DNA of 64,000 nt from Senegalia massiliensis (lineage in GTDB: Bacteria; Bacillota; Clostridia; Tissierellales; SIT17): contig NZ_QXXA01000007.1 in the NCBI RefSeq assembly GCF_009911265.1, positions 62,001-126,000 on the forward strand, in the 5' to 3' direction. Below, in pieces: positions 27,592 to 34,865 of this stretch. A program made the position numbers and the translations under genes. The notes beneath the pieces were generated by a model. It saw nothing but the letters and a program-made list of their open reading frames with translations. It was not told the origin of the DNA and searched no databases. Numbering within the stretch: position 1 is the first letter of the stretch; each line of letters opens with the position of its first letter.

Positions 27592-27978
27592 ATGGATTTA
27601 GTTTATGAGAAAAGCAGTGAAAAGTCTTTAGAAAAAGCACTTGAGTCATTAGAAAAAAACTTAAAAGATAATAATTTTGGTGTGCTTTGGAAACTTAATT
27701 TTAAAGATAAGTTAGAAGAAAAAGGTCTAGAATTTAAAGATGATTTTGTAGTGCTTGAAGTGTGTAATCCTAAGCAAGCAAAAGATGTATTAGAAATAAA
27801 TATCCATATTGGTTATATTTTACCTTGTAAAATGGTAGTTAGATCTGAAAATAATAAAACATACATTGGTATGACAAGACCAGAAAAACTAATAGGTTTA
27901 TTTGATATACCTAAATTAGATAGTGTTGCAAAAGAAGTAGAAAAATCTTTAAAAAATGCAATAGAACTTTCTATTTAA
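27592..27978 (+). CDS. DUF302 domain protein
   Basis: Protein of 128 residues with the DUF302 pattern: FGVLWKLNFKDKLEEKGLEF, VVLEVCNPKQAKDVLEI, HIGYILPCKMVVRSENNKTYIGMTRPEKLIGLF. The single-domain fold is related to small cytosolic proteins of unknown function, sometimes linked to redox or thiol stress. AGGAGGTG precedes the ATG. It is one of very few chromosomal plus-strand genes here and converges on the gene at 28003. Confidence 0.85.
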   Translation: MDLVYEKSSEKSLEKALESLEKNLKDNNFGVLWKLNFKDKLEEKGLEFKDDFVVLEVCNPKQAKDVLEINIHIGYILPCKMVVRSENNKTYIGMTRPEKLIGLFDIPKLDSVAKEVEKSLKNAIELSI

Positions 27979-28013
27979 ATAAAGCTCTGCATATGCAGAG
28001 CTTTATTTAAATA
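27972..28013. terminator. Perfect 42-bp palindrome shared by convergent genes
   Basis: Positions 27972-27992 are the exact reverse complement of 27993-28013. The stop codons of the plus-strand DUF302 gene (27976-27978) and of the minus-strand gene (28003-28005) both lie inside the arms. The central stem AAGCTCTGCA is followed by TTTATTT in both directions. This is a single bidirectional terminator. Confidence 0.85.
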
Positions 28014-28371
28014 GGCTTTCTAATTTCTTATCAATTAAAAAAATATAAATTATTATTGGTATTAATAAACTGAATATCATTGTAAGGGAACTTCTCATCC
28101 CATAGTTTTTAACAGATAATACAGATAGTATAACAATACATATTATAGAGATTATATCTGATATTAGAGCTATAACTCTTCCCCACTTCTTAAGTAAAAA
28201 CATACCTATACCTCCTATAAAAAGGAATATAGAATATGCTAATATAATCCAACTTAAAAAATCATTTAAATTAGGTGTTAACAAATAGAAAAATAAAAAT
28301 ATACTGATTATAATCATAAATAACCCAATTATTTTAATTTGTAATTTATCTGTAAGTCCAAAATTATTCAA
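28003..28371 (-). CDS. Small four-helix membrane protein, unknown
   Basis: Protein of 122 residues with about four membrane helices (for example IIGLFMIIISIFLFFYLL and WGRVIALISDIISIICIVILSV). The TTG start at 28371 follows GGGGGATATATA. No family is recognised. It is 25 bp from the typA stop and may be cotranscribed with it. Confidence 0.65.
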   Translation of the reverse strand: MNNFGLTDKLQIKIIGLFMIIISIFLFFYLLTPNLNDFLSWIILAYSIFLFIGGIGMFLLKKWGRVIALISDIISIICIVILSVLSVKNYGMRSSLTMIFSLLIPIIIYIFLIDKKLESLFK

Positions 28372-28396
28372 TATATATCCCCCTTGTATAATAAAT

Positions 28397-30223
28397 TTAA
28401 CTTTTTCTATTAGCTCTTTTTCTTTTTACTTTATCTAATATTTTTTTTCTTAATCTAATATTTTCTGGTGTTATTTCAACAAGTTCATCATCTTCTATAA
28501 ATTCTAGAGCTTCTTCTAAACTAAATTCAATTGGTGGTACAAGTCTAAGTGCTTCTTCCGACCCTGAAGCTCTCATACTTGTAAGATGTTTTTTCTTATT
28601 TACATTTATATCTATATCTTGAGTTTTGGAATTCATCCCAACTATCATACCTTCATATACTTCTGTTCCTGGATGAATAAATAAATTTCCTCTATCTTGA
28701 ACGTGATACATTCCATATGTGACAGAAGTTCCGGTTTCAGATGCTACAAGTGAGCCTCTACTTCTGCTTGGAATATCTCCTTTAAATCTTTCATATCCAT
28801 CAAATATTGAGTTCATTATACCATTACCCTTAGTATCAGTCATAAATTCTGATCTATATCCAATAAGTCCACGTGCTGGTATAGAAAATATAAGTCTAGT
28901 ATATCCACCTTCAGATGGAACCATATTTACCATTTCACCTTTTCTTTTACCTAATTTTTCAATTACATTTCCCATAAATTCTTCAGGTACATCAATTGTT
29001 ACAAGTTCCATAGGCTCATGTTTTTTATTGTCTATTGTTCTATATAATACTTTTGGCTTAGATACCATAAATTCATAACCTTGTCTTCTCATTGTCTCTA
29101 TTAATATAGATAAATGAAGTTCTCCTCTACCTGAGACAACAAAAGAATCAGGAGAATCTGTTTCTTCAACTCTTAAACTTACATCAGTATGAAGTTCTTT
29201 AAAAAGTCTTTCTCTTATCTGTCTAGATGTAACATACTTTCCTTCCCTACCTGCAAAAGGTCCATTGTTTACAGAAAATACCATAGATATAGTTGGTTCA
29301 GATATTTCAACAAATGGTAAAGCTTCAGGATTTTCTATATCACAAATAGTATCTCCAATACTTATTCCTTCAACTCCAGCAATAGCAATTATACTACCAG
29401 CTCTTGCATTATCTACAACAGTTCTGTTTAACCCTTCAAACTCAAATAATTTTGTTATTTTTATTTTTTGCTTTTTTCCTTCATCAAGTTTATTAACCAT
29501 AACTGCTTCTTGATTTGTTTTTATAGTTCCTCTTTCAACTTTCCCAATTCCTATACGTCCTACATATTCATTGTAATCTATAGTAGATATAAGAACTTGT
29601 AAGTCATCTTTTTCATCTACTTCTGGGGCAGGAATATTTTTTATGATACTCTTAAATAAAGATTCCATATTATCTTCTTGTTTATTTATATTTAATGAAG
29701 AGGTCCCTTCCTTTGCAGAAGTAAATACCACAGGGAACTCAATTTGTTCCTCACTAGCATCTAATTCAATAAATAAATCTAATACCTCGTCTATTACTTT
29801 CTCTGGTCTTGCTTCCGGCCTATCAATTTTATTTATTGCCACTATAACAGGTAAATCTAATTCTAATGCTTTTTTAAGCACAAATTTAGTTTGAGGCATA
29901 GGTCCTTCAAATGCATCTACTACCAGCACTACTCCACTTACCATTTTAAGTACACGTTCAACTTCTCCACCAAAATCAGCATGTCCTGGAGTATCTATAA
30001 TATTTATTTTAGTCCCATTATATTCTACTGCAGTATTCTTTGAAAGGATAGTTATTCCTCTTTCCCTTTCTAAGTCATTTGAATCCATAACTCTTTCTTT
30101 TATATTTTCATTTTTTCTAAATATACCACTCTGTTTTAAAAGTTCATCTACAAGTGTAGTTTTTCCATGATCAACATGTGCTATTATTGCTATATTTCTA
30201 ATATCTTCTCTTTTATTTCTCAA
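28397..30223 (-). CDS. typA: Translational GTPase TypA/BipA
   Basis: Protein of 608 residues. G1 is AHVDHGKTTL, the switch I region has RGITILSKNTAVEY, G3 is DTPGHADF and G4 is NKIDRPEARP. EF-G-like domains II, III and V follow, with the BipA-specific C-terminus ALEFIEDDELVEITPENIRLRK. It acts in ribosome assembly and stress adaptation. The start is TTG at 30223 with GAAGGAAAT upstream. Confidence 0.96.
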   Translation of the reverse strand: MRNKREDIRNIAIIAHVDHGKTTLVDELLKQSGIFRKNENIKERVMDSNDLERERGITILSKNTAVEYNGTKINIIDTPGHADFGGEVERVLKMVSGVVLVVDAFEGPMPQTKFVLKKALELDLPVIVAINKIDRPEARPEKVIDEVLDLFIELDASEEQIEFPVVFTSAKEGTSSLNINKQEDNMESLFKSIIKNIPAPEVDEKDDLQVLISTIDYNEYVGRIGIGKVERGTIKTNQEAVMVNKLDEGKKQKIKITKLFEFEGLNRTVVDNARAGSIIAIAGVEGISIGDTICDIENPEALPFVEISEPTISMVFSVNNGPFAGREGKYVTSRQIRERLFKELHTDVSLRVEETDSPDSFVVSGRGELHLSILIETMRRQGYEFMVSKPKVLYRTIDNKKHEPMELVTIDVPEEFMGNVIEKLGKRKGEMVNMVPSEGGYTRLIFSIPARGLIGYRSEFMTDTKGNGIMNSIFDGYERFKGDIPSRSRGSLVASETGTSVTYGMYHVQDRGNLFIHPGTEVYEGMIVGMNSKTQDIDINVNKKKHLTSMRASGSEEALRLVPPIEFSLEEALEFIEDDELVEITPENIRLRKKILDKVKRKRANRKS

Positions 30224-30339
30224 AATATTTCCTTCTCTCTATAAAGTTTATCCTCAACTTAAATACTATATCATACAGTTCACTTTAGTACAAATAATAT
30301 ATGAAAATTTATTATCAATTATGATAAGATTAATTATGA

Positions 30340-30379
30340 CAATATAAAAAATATGGCAATTGCCATATTTTTTTATATT
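30340..30379 (-). terminator. Terminator of sspH
   Basis: A perfect palindrome covers 30346-30373, centred on GGCAATTGCC and flanked by A and T runs. On the minus strand it follows the sspH stop at 30381 and resembles a strong intrinsic terminator. Confidence 0.8.
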
Positions 30380-30380
30380 G

Positions 30381-30575
30381 TTACATTTCAAATTCTAAGT
30401 CTGTTTCTTTAAGTTCCTTTGCTGGTACCTTTATTGTTTTATCATTTATCATATCTTCTACTTCTACTAATCCCTTTTTTTCTTCAACTTTTTTTAACCA
30501 TACAGGAAAATTATTGTATAATACTTCTATCTGTTTATCAGTTTCTATTATTTGTTTTGCTCTTTTTTTATCCAT
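30381..30575 (-). CDS. sspH: H-type small acid-soluble spore protein
   Basis: Protein of 64 residues matching SspH: DKKRAKQIIETDKQIEVLYN followed by FPVWLKKVEEKKGLVEVED and a C-terminal AKELKETD. SspH is a minor forespore protein made under sigma-G. The frame can begin at a TTG (30578), but AGGAGGTG favours the ATG at 30575. Upstream, GAATAA followed after 17 nt by CAAACTA resembles a forespore (sigma-F/G) promoter. It lies directly after the sigK C-terminal segment. Confidence 0.85.
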   Translation of the reverse strand: MDKKRAKQIIETDKQIEVLYNNFPVWLKKVEEKKGLVEVEDMINDKTIKVPAKELKETDLEFEM

Positions 30576-30623
30576 CAAAACACCTCCTAAAACTAGTTTG
30601 ATATATTGATGAATAAATTATTC

Positions 30624-30896
30624 TTAATTTGTCATTTCCATTGCTTTATTTAATTTGTTTACTGCTTTTTTTTCTATTCTTGAGACATAAGATCTCGAAA
30701 TTCCAAGCATTTTTGCAATTTCCCTTTGAGTTTTACATCCACAACCTAATAATCCATATCGTAATTCTATAATATTTTTTTCCCTTTCTTTTAAAACGTC
30801 ATTTATTTTATTATATAATTTTTTCACTTGTAACTTTAAATGTACTTCATCAATTACTTCATCTGGATCTGTCCCTAAAATATCTAAAAGGGAGAT
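30624..30896 (-). CDS. sigK: sigK, C-terminal half (spoIIIC-like segment)
   Basis: This 90-codon frame runs from the recombination core (30897-30905) to the stop. It reads ISLLDILGTDPDEVIDEVH, then region 4 of a sigma-70 factor: VLKEREKNIIELRYGLLG and the helix-turn-helix TQREIAKMLGISRSYVSRIE. It has no start of its own at the junction; a GTG at 30827 could only give region 4 alone. Joined to the N-terminal half at 51737-52168 it forms a 234-residue sigma-K. This is the counterpart of B. subtilis spoIIIC. Confidence 0.93.
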   Translation of the reverse strand: MSLLDILGTDPDEVIDEVHLKLQVKKLYNKINDVLKEREKNIIELRYGLLGCGCKTQREIAKMLGISRSYVSRIEKKAVNKLNKAMEMTN

Positions 30897-30905
30897 TTCA
30901 TTGCC
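30897..30905. other. Left attachment core of the skin element
   Basis: TTCATTGCC on the plus strand, identical to 51737-51745. It includes AATGA (minus strand), the 5-bp core described for the B. subtilis skin site. To the left sigK coding continues; to the right the frame hits AT-rich non-coding DNA. Confidence 0.88.
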
Positions 30906-31195
30906 CCTTACTTATTATCAACATATATTCAATTTTATACTTTATATAATAATACAACCTTAAAAAATATATAATATAAATTTAATTGATTTAAATTATA
31001 TTATATGCTAAACTTTGATTTAAATTAATAATATGTATAACAAAAATTAAGTAAATACTATATATATATTTTTTTAGCTACTCTTAAATAGATATAGTAT
31101 ATATTACTATTGAACTTTTATATAAAATTAAATACATTGTCACTTTTATACAAAAAAATATATTTTTTTTGTTACTTTTTCCTCATTGTTAATCA
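30906..31195. other. Non-coding left arm of the skin element
   Basis: About 290 bp of extremely AT-rich sequence between the attachment core and promoter P1. No ORF, RNA gene or strong hairpin is seen. Recombinase arm-binding or a decayed paralogue of the small minus-strand ORF could lie here, but nothing supports either. Confidence 0.5.
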
Positions 31196-31224
31196 AATCA
31201 GTTTGTAATATAATAGGAAAAAAT
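31196..31224 (+). promoter_or_regulatory. Sigma-A promoter P1 of the first Spo0E-like gene
   Basis: TTGTTA (31196-31201), 17-nt spacer, TATAAT (31219-31224), 38 nt before the ATG. The same promoter with the same spacing recurs at 31939 and 33435, with surrounding sequence also conserved. Confidence 0.75.
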
Positions 31225-31261
31225 AAGAAAAAACATAATTTTTAATGAAAGTGTGGTTAAT

Positions 31262-31405
31262 ATGGAAAATATTGAAAAGGAGATAGAGTTATTGAAAAGT
31301 CAAATCAATAAAATATTACTAAAAAAAAATTACATATGTGTAAAAGAAGTGGGAAATATAAGTCAAAAATTAGATAAGCTTTTAGATATATATGATAAAA
31401 TTTAA
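31262..31405 (+). CDS. Spo0E-like aspartyl-phosphate phosphatase 1
   Basis: Forty-seven residues forming two short helices: ENIEKEIELLKSQINKILL and VGNISQKLDKLLDIY. The SQxLD motif (SQKLD, canonical SQELD) marks the Spo0E family, which dephosphorylates Spo0A~P and so restrains sporulation. Size and pattern fit the small family members. The Shine-Dalgarno is weak (GTGTGG). Transcription would start at P1 and stop at the 36-bp hairpin overlapping the stop codon. Substitution of Glu by Lys in the motif may alter activity. Confidence 0.75.
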   Translation: MENIEKEIELLKSQINKILLKKNYICVKEVGNISQKLDKLLDIYDKI

Positions 31406-31473
31406 TATAAAATAATTAAGACAAGGAATACGTTAGATATTCCTTGTCTTAATTATTTTATATTAAATTTTAT
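31395..31473 (+). terminator. 36-bp stem terminator overlapping the Spo0E-like gene 1 stop
   Basis: Positions 31395-31430 and 31438-31473 are exact reverse complements with a 7-nt loop, followed by TTTTTT. The left arm contains the last codons and stop (31403-31405) of the Spo0E-like gene, so translation to the end could affect folding of the hairpin. Confidence 0.8.
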
Positions 31474-31655
31474 TTTTTAGTCTTGATATTTTTACATTGC
31501 TATCATCTGAATTATTAAAGCAATCTAACTTCATTTATAATGCTCCCTTCTGCTCTAATAGTTTAAGCTATTATCCCCCTTATATCATAATATGAGATCA
31601 CTGCTATTAATGTTAAAAAACAATATAAAATATTTTTAATCTAATTTTATCAATA

Positions 31656-31820
31656 TCAATTATACATTGTATCCTTTGAAATAGATTTTAAAAACGCTTT
31701 CTTTTTCTTTGTAATTTCTATATAAGTATTTTTATCAATCTTTTTATCTTCCAATAATTTATCGGCTAGTTTAATGAACATTCTTGTTACTTCCCTAAGG
31801 TCATTCTTATTATATTTCAA
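31656..31820 (-). CDS. Small Lys-rich ORF, paralogue 1
   Basis: Fifty-four residues from a TTG at 31820 preceded by GGAAGGGGAG. It reads KYNKNDLREVTRMFIKLADK, then DKNTYIEITKKKKAFLKS. It is clearly paralogous to the ORF at 33158-33310. The protein is helical and basic, of unknown function, and is not matched to a family I know. It is divergently arranged with promoter P2, and a Spo0A-box-like site lies between. Confidence 0.6.
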   Translation of the reverse strand: MKYNKNDLREVTRMFIKLADKLLEDKKIDKNTYIEITKKKKAFLKSISKDTMYN

Positions 31821-31845
31821 TTTAAACTCCCCTTCCTAGTATATA

Positions 31846-31854
31846 TTCGACAAA
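31846..31854 (-). promoter_or_regulatory. Perfect Spo0A box
   Basis: TTCGACAAA on the plus strand is TTTGTCGAA on the minus strand, the 0A-box consensus. It sits between the small minus-strand ORF and promoter P2. A second, weaker match (TATGTCGAT) is at 31887-31895. Binding is not shown by sequence alone. Confidence 0.5.
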
Positions 31855-31938
31855 TAGCTTAAAACTTCTCTGTAAAAAGTAAAAAATATGTCGATTCCAT
31901 TTTATCAAATATAAGCATTTTTTTCATTATATTTCTTA

Positions 31939-31967
31939 TTGTTAACAAAGTAACTTTATAATATAAT
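31939..31967 (+). promoter_or_regulatory. Orphan sigma-A promoter P2 (second copy)
   Basis: TTGTTA (31939-31944), 17-nt spacer, TATAAT (31962-31967), with flanks nearly identical to P3. Downstream the expected Spo0E-like gene is absent; the leader ends in short stop-interrupted frames before the end of the M23 gene at 32046. It looks like a copy that lost its gene. Confidence 0.65.
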
Positions 31968-32045
31968 AAAAAAAGTAAAGGAAAGGTAATATTTATAAAA
32001 ATGTGGTAACTATAAGAAGTTGAAATGTATTGAATTATAATATTA

Positions 32046-32927
32046 TTATTTATTATTCAATGACGATACATTATACCCACGTGTAACCCTTCCACTTGGA
32101 ATATCAATCTGTTTCATATACTGTCTATTATCATATTCATTATATTTCAAAGGAACTCTTAATTTTATGTTTTTAAACATTATCGGCAACCCAAAACTAC
32201 TATAAAAACTTTCGCCATTTTGTAATTGAAAATGTAAATGTGGTTCAGTTGAATTTCCAGTATTTCCACATTTAGCAATGACTTGCCCTCTTTTCACCTT
32301 ATCTCCTACTTGTACAGTAATACTACCTTTTTTTAAATGTGCAAGAGTCCCATATTCATCAACATCATGTTGTATTACAATAAAGTTTCCTGCAATATGA
32401 TTTGCTCTACTGTAAAACTTACCTTTTCCAAGTATATAGCTATCTTCTGCATTATTTACAATATCTACTACTATACCATCTGCAGGAGATAAAATAGGTT
32501 TATCGTAACAATAATATTCATCTACAGACTTTGGATTATCCCTATAGGACTTTCCATCATCATCTAAGATAACAAAATCATAAGCATATCTTTGGGTTGG
32601 GATATCCCATGAATGTGAAAATTCTTTTGTATAACAACCATTTACAACTACCCACTCACCTTCAAAAGGTAAATCATATTCTACTTTATTTCTATAGTTT
32701 TCTACATTAGGATAATTACCTCTATACTTAATCTTTAATTTAACAATTCCGATTATCTGAAAAAATGAGCATTTAAAAAATGAAAAATCTAAAGCAACTT
32801 CGAGCAAGCCAAATAACCAAAATAGCCAGAATAATTTAAATATTGGAAAATCACTAAAAAACATAGGTAATCCTAATAGTCCAATATATTTTGCATATTT
32901 AGAAAAATAAAATAATTTGTATCTCAT
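32046..32927 (-). CDS. Membrane-anchored M23 (LytM-type) peptidase
   Basis: Protein of 293 residues. An N-terminal hydrophobic region with two to three helices (about 13-65, rich in Phe, Leu and Trp) is followed by a peptidase M23 domain: HSWDIPTQRYAYDF with candidate metal His and Asp, LAHLKKGSITVQVGDKVKRGQVIAKCGNTG, and EPHLHFQLQNG with the catalytic HxH. Such proteins cut peptidoglycan cross-bridges. SpoIIQ is of this family, so a sporulation role is conceivable but unproven. GGAGAAG precedes the ATG. Confidence 0.85.
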   Translation of the reverse strand: MRYKLFYFSKYAKYIGLLGLPMFFSDFPIFKLFWLFWLFGLLEVALDFSFFKCSFFQIIGIVKLKIKYRGNYPNVENYRNKVEYDLPFEGEWVVVNGCYTKEFSHSWDIPTQRYAYDFVILDDDGKSYRDNPKSVDEYYCYDKPILSPADGIVVDIVNNAEDSYILGKGKFYSRANHIAGNFIVIQHDVDEYGTLAHLKKGSITVQVGDKVKRGQVIAKCGNTGNSTEPHLHFQLQNGESFYSSFGLPIMFKNIKLRVPLKYNEYDNRQYMKQIDIPSGRVTRGYNVSSLNNK

Positions 32928-33062
32928 AATCTTCTCCTTATCCTATAAAAGTTGTAAGTTTATACCCTTAACCTGAATATTTAATACTATTTAAATTAAT
33001 ATATAACTATACTATATTTTACCATATAATCTTATATAAAAAAATGAGGTTTTTTTAAAAAT

Positions 33063-33071
33063 TTCGACATA
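33063..33071 (-). promoter_or_regulatory. Spo0A-box-like site
   Basis: TTCGACATA on the plus strand contains the exact core TGTCGAA on the other strand. It lies in the 230-bp gap between the M23 gene and the second small Lys-rich ORF. Confidence 0.35.
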
Positions 33072-33157
33072 AAAGTAAGTCCAAGAAGAGTCTCAGTCCT
33101 TATTGGTATTAATGTTTTAATATTTTTTATAATATTTGAAAAAGTTAATTATACCTC

Positions 33158-33310
33158 TTACCTTTTTTTAGTAATTCCTAAAAATTCTTTCTTTTTCTTT
33201 GTAATATCTATATAAGTATTTTTATCTATTCTTTTATCTTCAAATAACTTATCTGCTAATTTAATAAACGTTTTTGTTATTTCTTCAAGGTCATTTTTCT
33301 TATATTTCAT
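33158..33310 (-). CDS. Small Lys-rich ORF, paralogue 2
   Basis: Fifty residues from ATG 33310 behind GGGGGAAT: KYKKNDLEEITKTFIKLADK, then DKNTYIDITKKKKEFLGITK. It shares most positions with the ORF at 31656-31820, and both lie divergent to a copy of the P promoter. Conservation of the frame while the flanks diverge suggests a real protein. The function is unknown; a DNA- or RNA-binding or phosphatase-partner role is speculation. Confidence 0.65.
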   Translation of the reverse strand: MKYKKNDLEEITKTFIKLADKLFEDKRIDKNTYIDITKKKKEFLGITKKR

Positions 33311-33434
33311 ATTCAATTCCCCCTTTTTAATATATATTCTACATAAAGTTATTAATTCCTCTACATAAAAATGAAAATTTCAGAATATTAATTCATTTTA
33401 TCAAATATCAGAATGTTATTCATTATATTTCCTA

Positions 33435-33463
33435 TTGTTAATAAACTAACTTTATAATATAAT
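33435..33463 (+). promoter_or_regulatory. Sigma-A promoter P3 of the second Spo0E-like gene
   Basis: TTGTTA (33435-33440), 17-nt spacer, TATAAT (33458-33463), 45 nt before the ATG. Sequence from about 75 bp upstream through the -10 box closely matches P2. Confidence 0.75.
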
Positions 33464-33507
33464 AGGGAAAGTGAAGAAAACACAAAAATTTATGAGAGCG
33501 TGGTGGC

Positions 33508-33675
33508 ATGGAAAAATTAAAAGATATTGAAAATAAAATAATATCATTAAGAACCCAAATGCATAAACTGCTACATAAAAATGATTTTATTACCACAAAA
33601 GAAATAGTAAAAATAAGTCAGGAATTAGATGAAGTTCTAAACCTATATCATAAAATAAAAAATAAAATCAATTGA
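33508..33675 (+). CDS. Spo0E-like aspartyl-phosphate phosphatase 2
   Basis: Fifty-five residues with the intact signature KISQELDEVLNLY in the second helix and IENKIISLRTQMHKLL in the first. This is the standard Spo0E/YisI/YnzD plan. It would remove phosphate from Spo0A~P in the cytosol. The ATG follows GTGGTGG, a weak Shine-Dalgarno shared with copy 1. A GACTAGGT/ACCTGGTC hairpin with a U tract follows at about 33682-33720. Confidence 0.85.
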   Translation: MEKLKDIENKIISLRTQMHKLLHKNDFITTKEIVKISQELDEVLNLYHKIKNKIN

Positions 33676-33681
33676 CATAAA

Positions 33682-33720
33682 AAAGACTAGGTCTATTTAT
33701 TATAAACCTGGTCTTTTTAA
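33682..33720 (+). terminator. Terminator after Spo0E-like gene 2
   Basis: AAAAAGACTAGGT pairs with ACCTGGTCTTTTT (one wobble) around a loop of about 13 nt, 6 bp after the stop codon. The T run lies in the right arm. Confidence 0.65.
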
Positions 33721-33872
33721 TTTTATATTTAATATATATTTTTATAAATTAATTTTATAATAACCTTCAAGAATTATCTATCCTTCTATATATATTATTA
33801 TAATATATTAGGGAATACTTAACAATTTTATTCATTTATTTTTATATAGAAAATTTCTATTATTCTCTTAAA

Positions 33873-34199
33873 TTATATTAATTTTTCAGTAATGATCTCT
33901 TCTAATACATCTTTTATACTTCTTCTCTTATTTATTTCTGTTACTAATTCATTATAACTTGTTCTCATTATTATTTGTTTTTTAGATATTTCTTCTTCTG
34001 AAACCCTAATTTTTTGTTTACCAATCATTGCTTCCCAAATTAAGTATTTATCATCAACTAAATTTTGTTTTGTATAAATCTTATATGGTGCATTTTTCAG
34101 TTGATTCAGTAGGGTTTCTAATGTGTTTTCTATCTCTTTCTTTCTAGAATTATAATTTTTAACATGATTTTTTGCCATATATGGCCATTTTTTATCCAT
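33873..34199 (-). CDS. Hypothetical protein of the skin element, 108 residues
   Basis: Charged helical protein (KKEIENTLETLLNQLKNAPYK; then YLIWEAMIGKQKIRVSEEEI and SIKDVLEEIITEKLI). No Cys pairs, membrane helices or known motif are seen. AGGGGAGCTGTT precedes the ATG, so translation is likely. It is the longest ORF of the left small-gene group, which also includes ORFs at 34281, 34366, 34686 and 35691. Confidence 0.6.
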   Translation of the reverse strand: MDKKWPYMAKNHVKNYNSRKKEIENTLETLLNQLKNAPYKIYTKQNLVDDKYLIWEAMIGKQKIRVSEEEISKKQIIMRTSYNELVTEINKRRSIKDVLEEIITEKLI

Positions 34200-34268
34200 A
34201 ACAGCTCCCCTTTCTATATAAAATCTTCTACATATAAATGTATTTTCCTTTATCTTTTAATCGCAATA

Positions 34269-34277
34269 TTCGACAAT
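34269..34277 (-). promoter_or_regulatory. Spo0A-box-like site
   Basis: TTCGACAAT on the plus strand matches the 0A box on the minus strand at eight of nine positions, including the TGTCGAA core. It lies just upstream of the 33873-34199 gene. Confidence 0.4.
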
Positions 34278-34280
34278 ATT

Positions 34281-34379
34281 TTATAATTTATATTTTTTAA
34301 ATTCATATTCACTTGAATCAGGTGCACTCATATATTTCTTTATGAACTCTTGTTCTTTCTGAGTTTTACACCCTTTCAC
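34281..34379 (-). CDS. Possible 32-residue ORF
   Basis: GTG start at 34379 preceded by AGAGGATTAAGA, overlapping the end of the next ORF by 14 bp. It encodes KGCKTQKEQEFIKKYMSAPD followed by a basic end. It may be a real micro-protein or a coupled leader; there is no family match. Confidence 0.3.
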   Translation of the reverse strand: MKGCKTQKEQEFIKKYMSAPDSSEYEFKKYKL

Positions 34380-34527
34380 TCTTAATCCTCTTCTCTATAT
34401 AAATAAACTGTTTATCAGAGGTTAAGCTATCTACATAGGGTAAAATTTTTTTAGTAAATCTTATTCGTTCTTTAAAACTTGTATATGGTATTGCTTGTAC
34501 TACCATTAGATATTCGTGTTTTAACAT
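34366..34527 (-). CDS. Small ORF, 53 residues, unknown
   Basis: ATG at 34527 behind GGAGGAACTAAA, a strong Shine-Dalgarno. It begins MLKHEYLMVVQAIPYTSFKE, includes TKKILPYVDSLTSDKQF and ends basic (IEKRIKSERV). The product is unrecognised. The good ribosome binding site and undisturbed frame make it a likely gene despite its size. Confidence 0.5.
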   Translation of the reverse strand: MLKHEYLMVVQAIPYTSFKERIRFTKKILPYVDSLTSDKQFIYIEKRIKSERV

Positions 34528-34685
34528 TTTAGTTCCTCCAAGTAATCTAATAACATTTCATTTTCTAAGACTATTACTTGACTATGCTATAAATAAATTT
34601 TTATTATATCTTCTCTTAGTATATATTTTTTTCATAGATAATGTGCTGTTTAATTATTTTAAATAGATTCACTATTTAAAGTATT

Positions 34686-34865
34686 TTATATAGCAGTTAT
34701 ATCATATTGATTTGATATAATACCTGATTTATTTATACACGTCTTATAATTCATAGTCTGTAATACATAAAACTTCGGATATTCTTTTATGATAGTCCCT
34801 ATCATCTTTTTTTTACAGCCTCTTTTTACTGATTGTAATACTTCATATTTTTTTCCTACTTTCAT
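34686..34865 (-). CDS. Small basic ORF, 59 residues, unknown
   Basis: ATG at 34865 preceded by GGAGGGAAAAATT. It encodes MKVGKKYEVLQSVKRGCKKK followed by MIGTIIKEYPKFYVLQTMNY. It resembles small phage or conjugative-element proteins with a KOW/SH3-like beta barrel, but I cannot name a family. Likely genuine because of its ribosome binding site. Confidence 0.5.
   Translation of the reverse strand: MKVGKKYEVLQSVKRGCKKKMIGTIIKEYPKFYVLQTMNYKTCINKSGIISNQYDITAI

Noticed and set aside
30624-30827. A separate small sigma factor starting at GTG 30827
   Set aside because: Coding similarity to sigma-K continues upstream to the recombination core at 30897, so it is the second half of sigK and not an independent gene.
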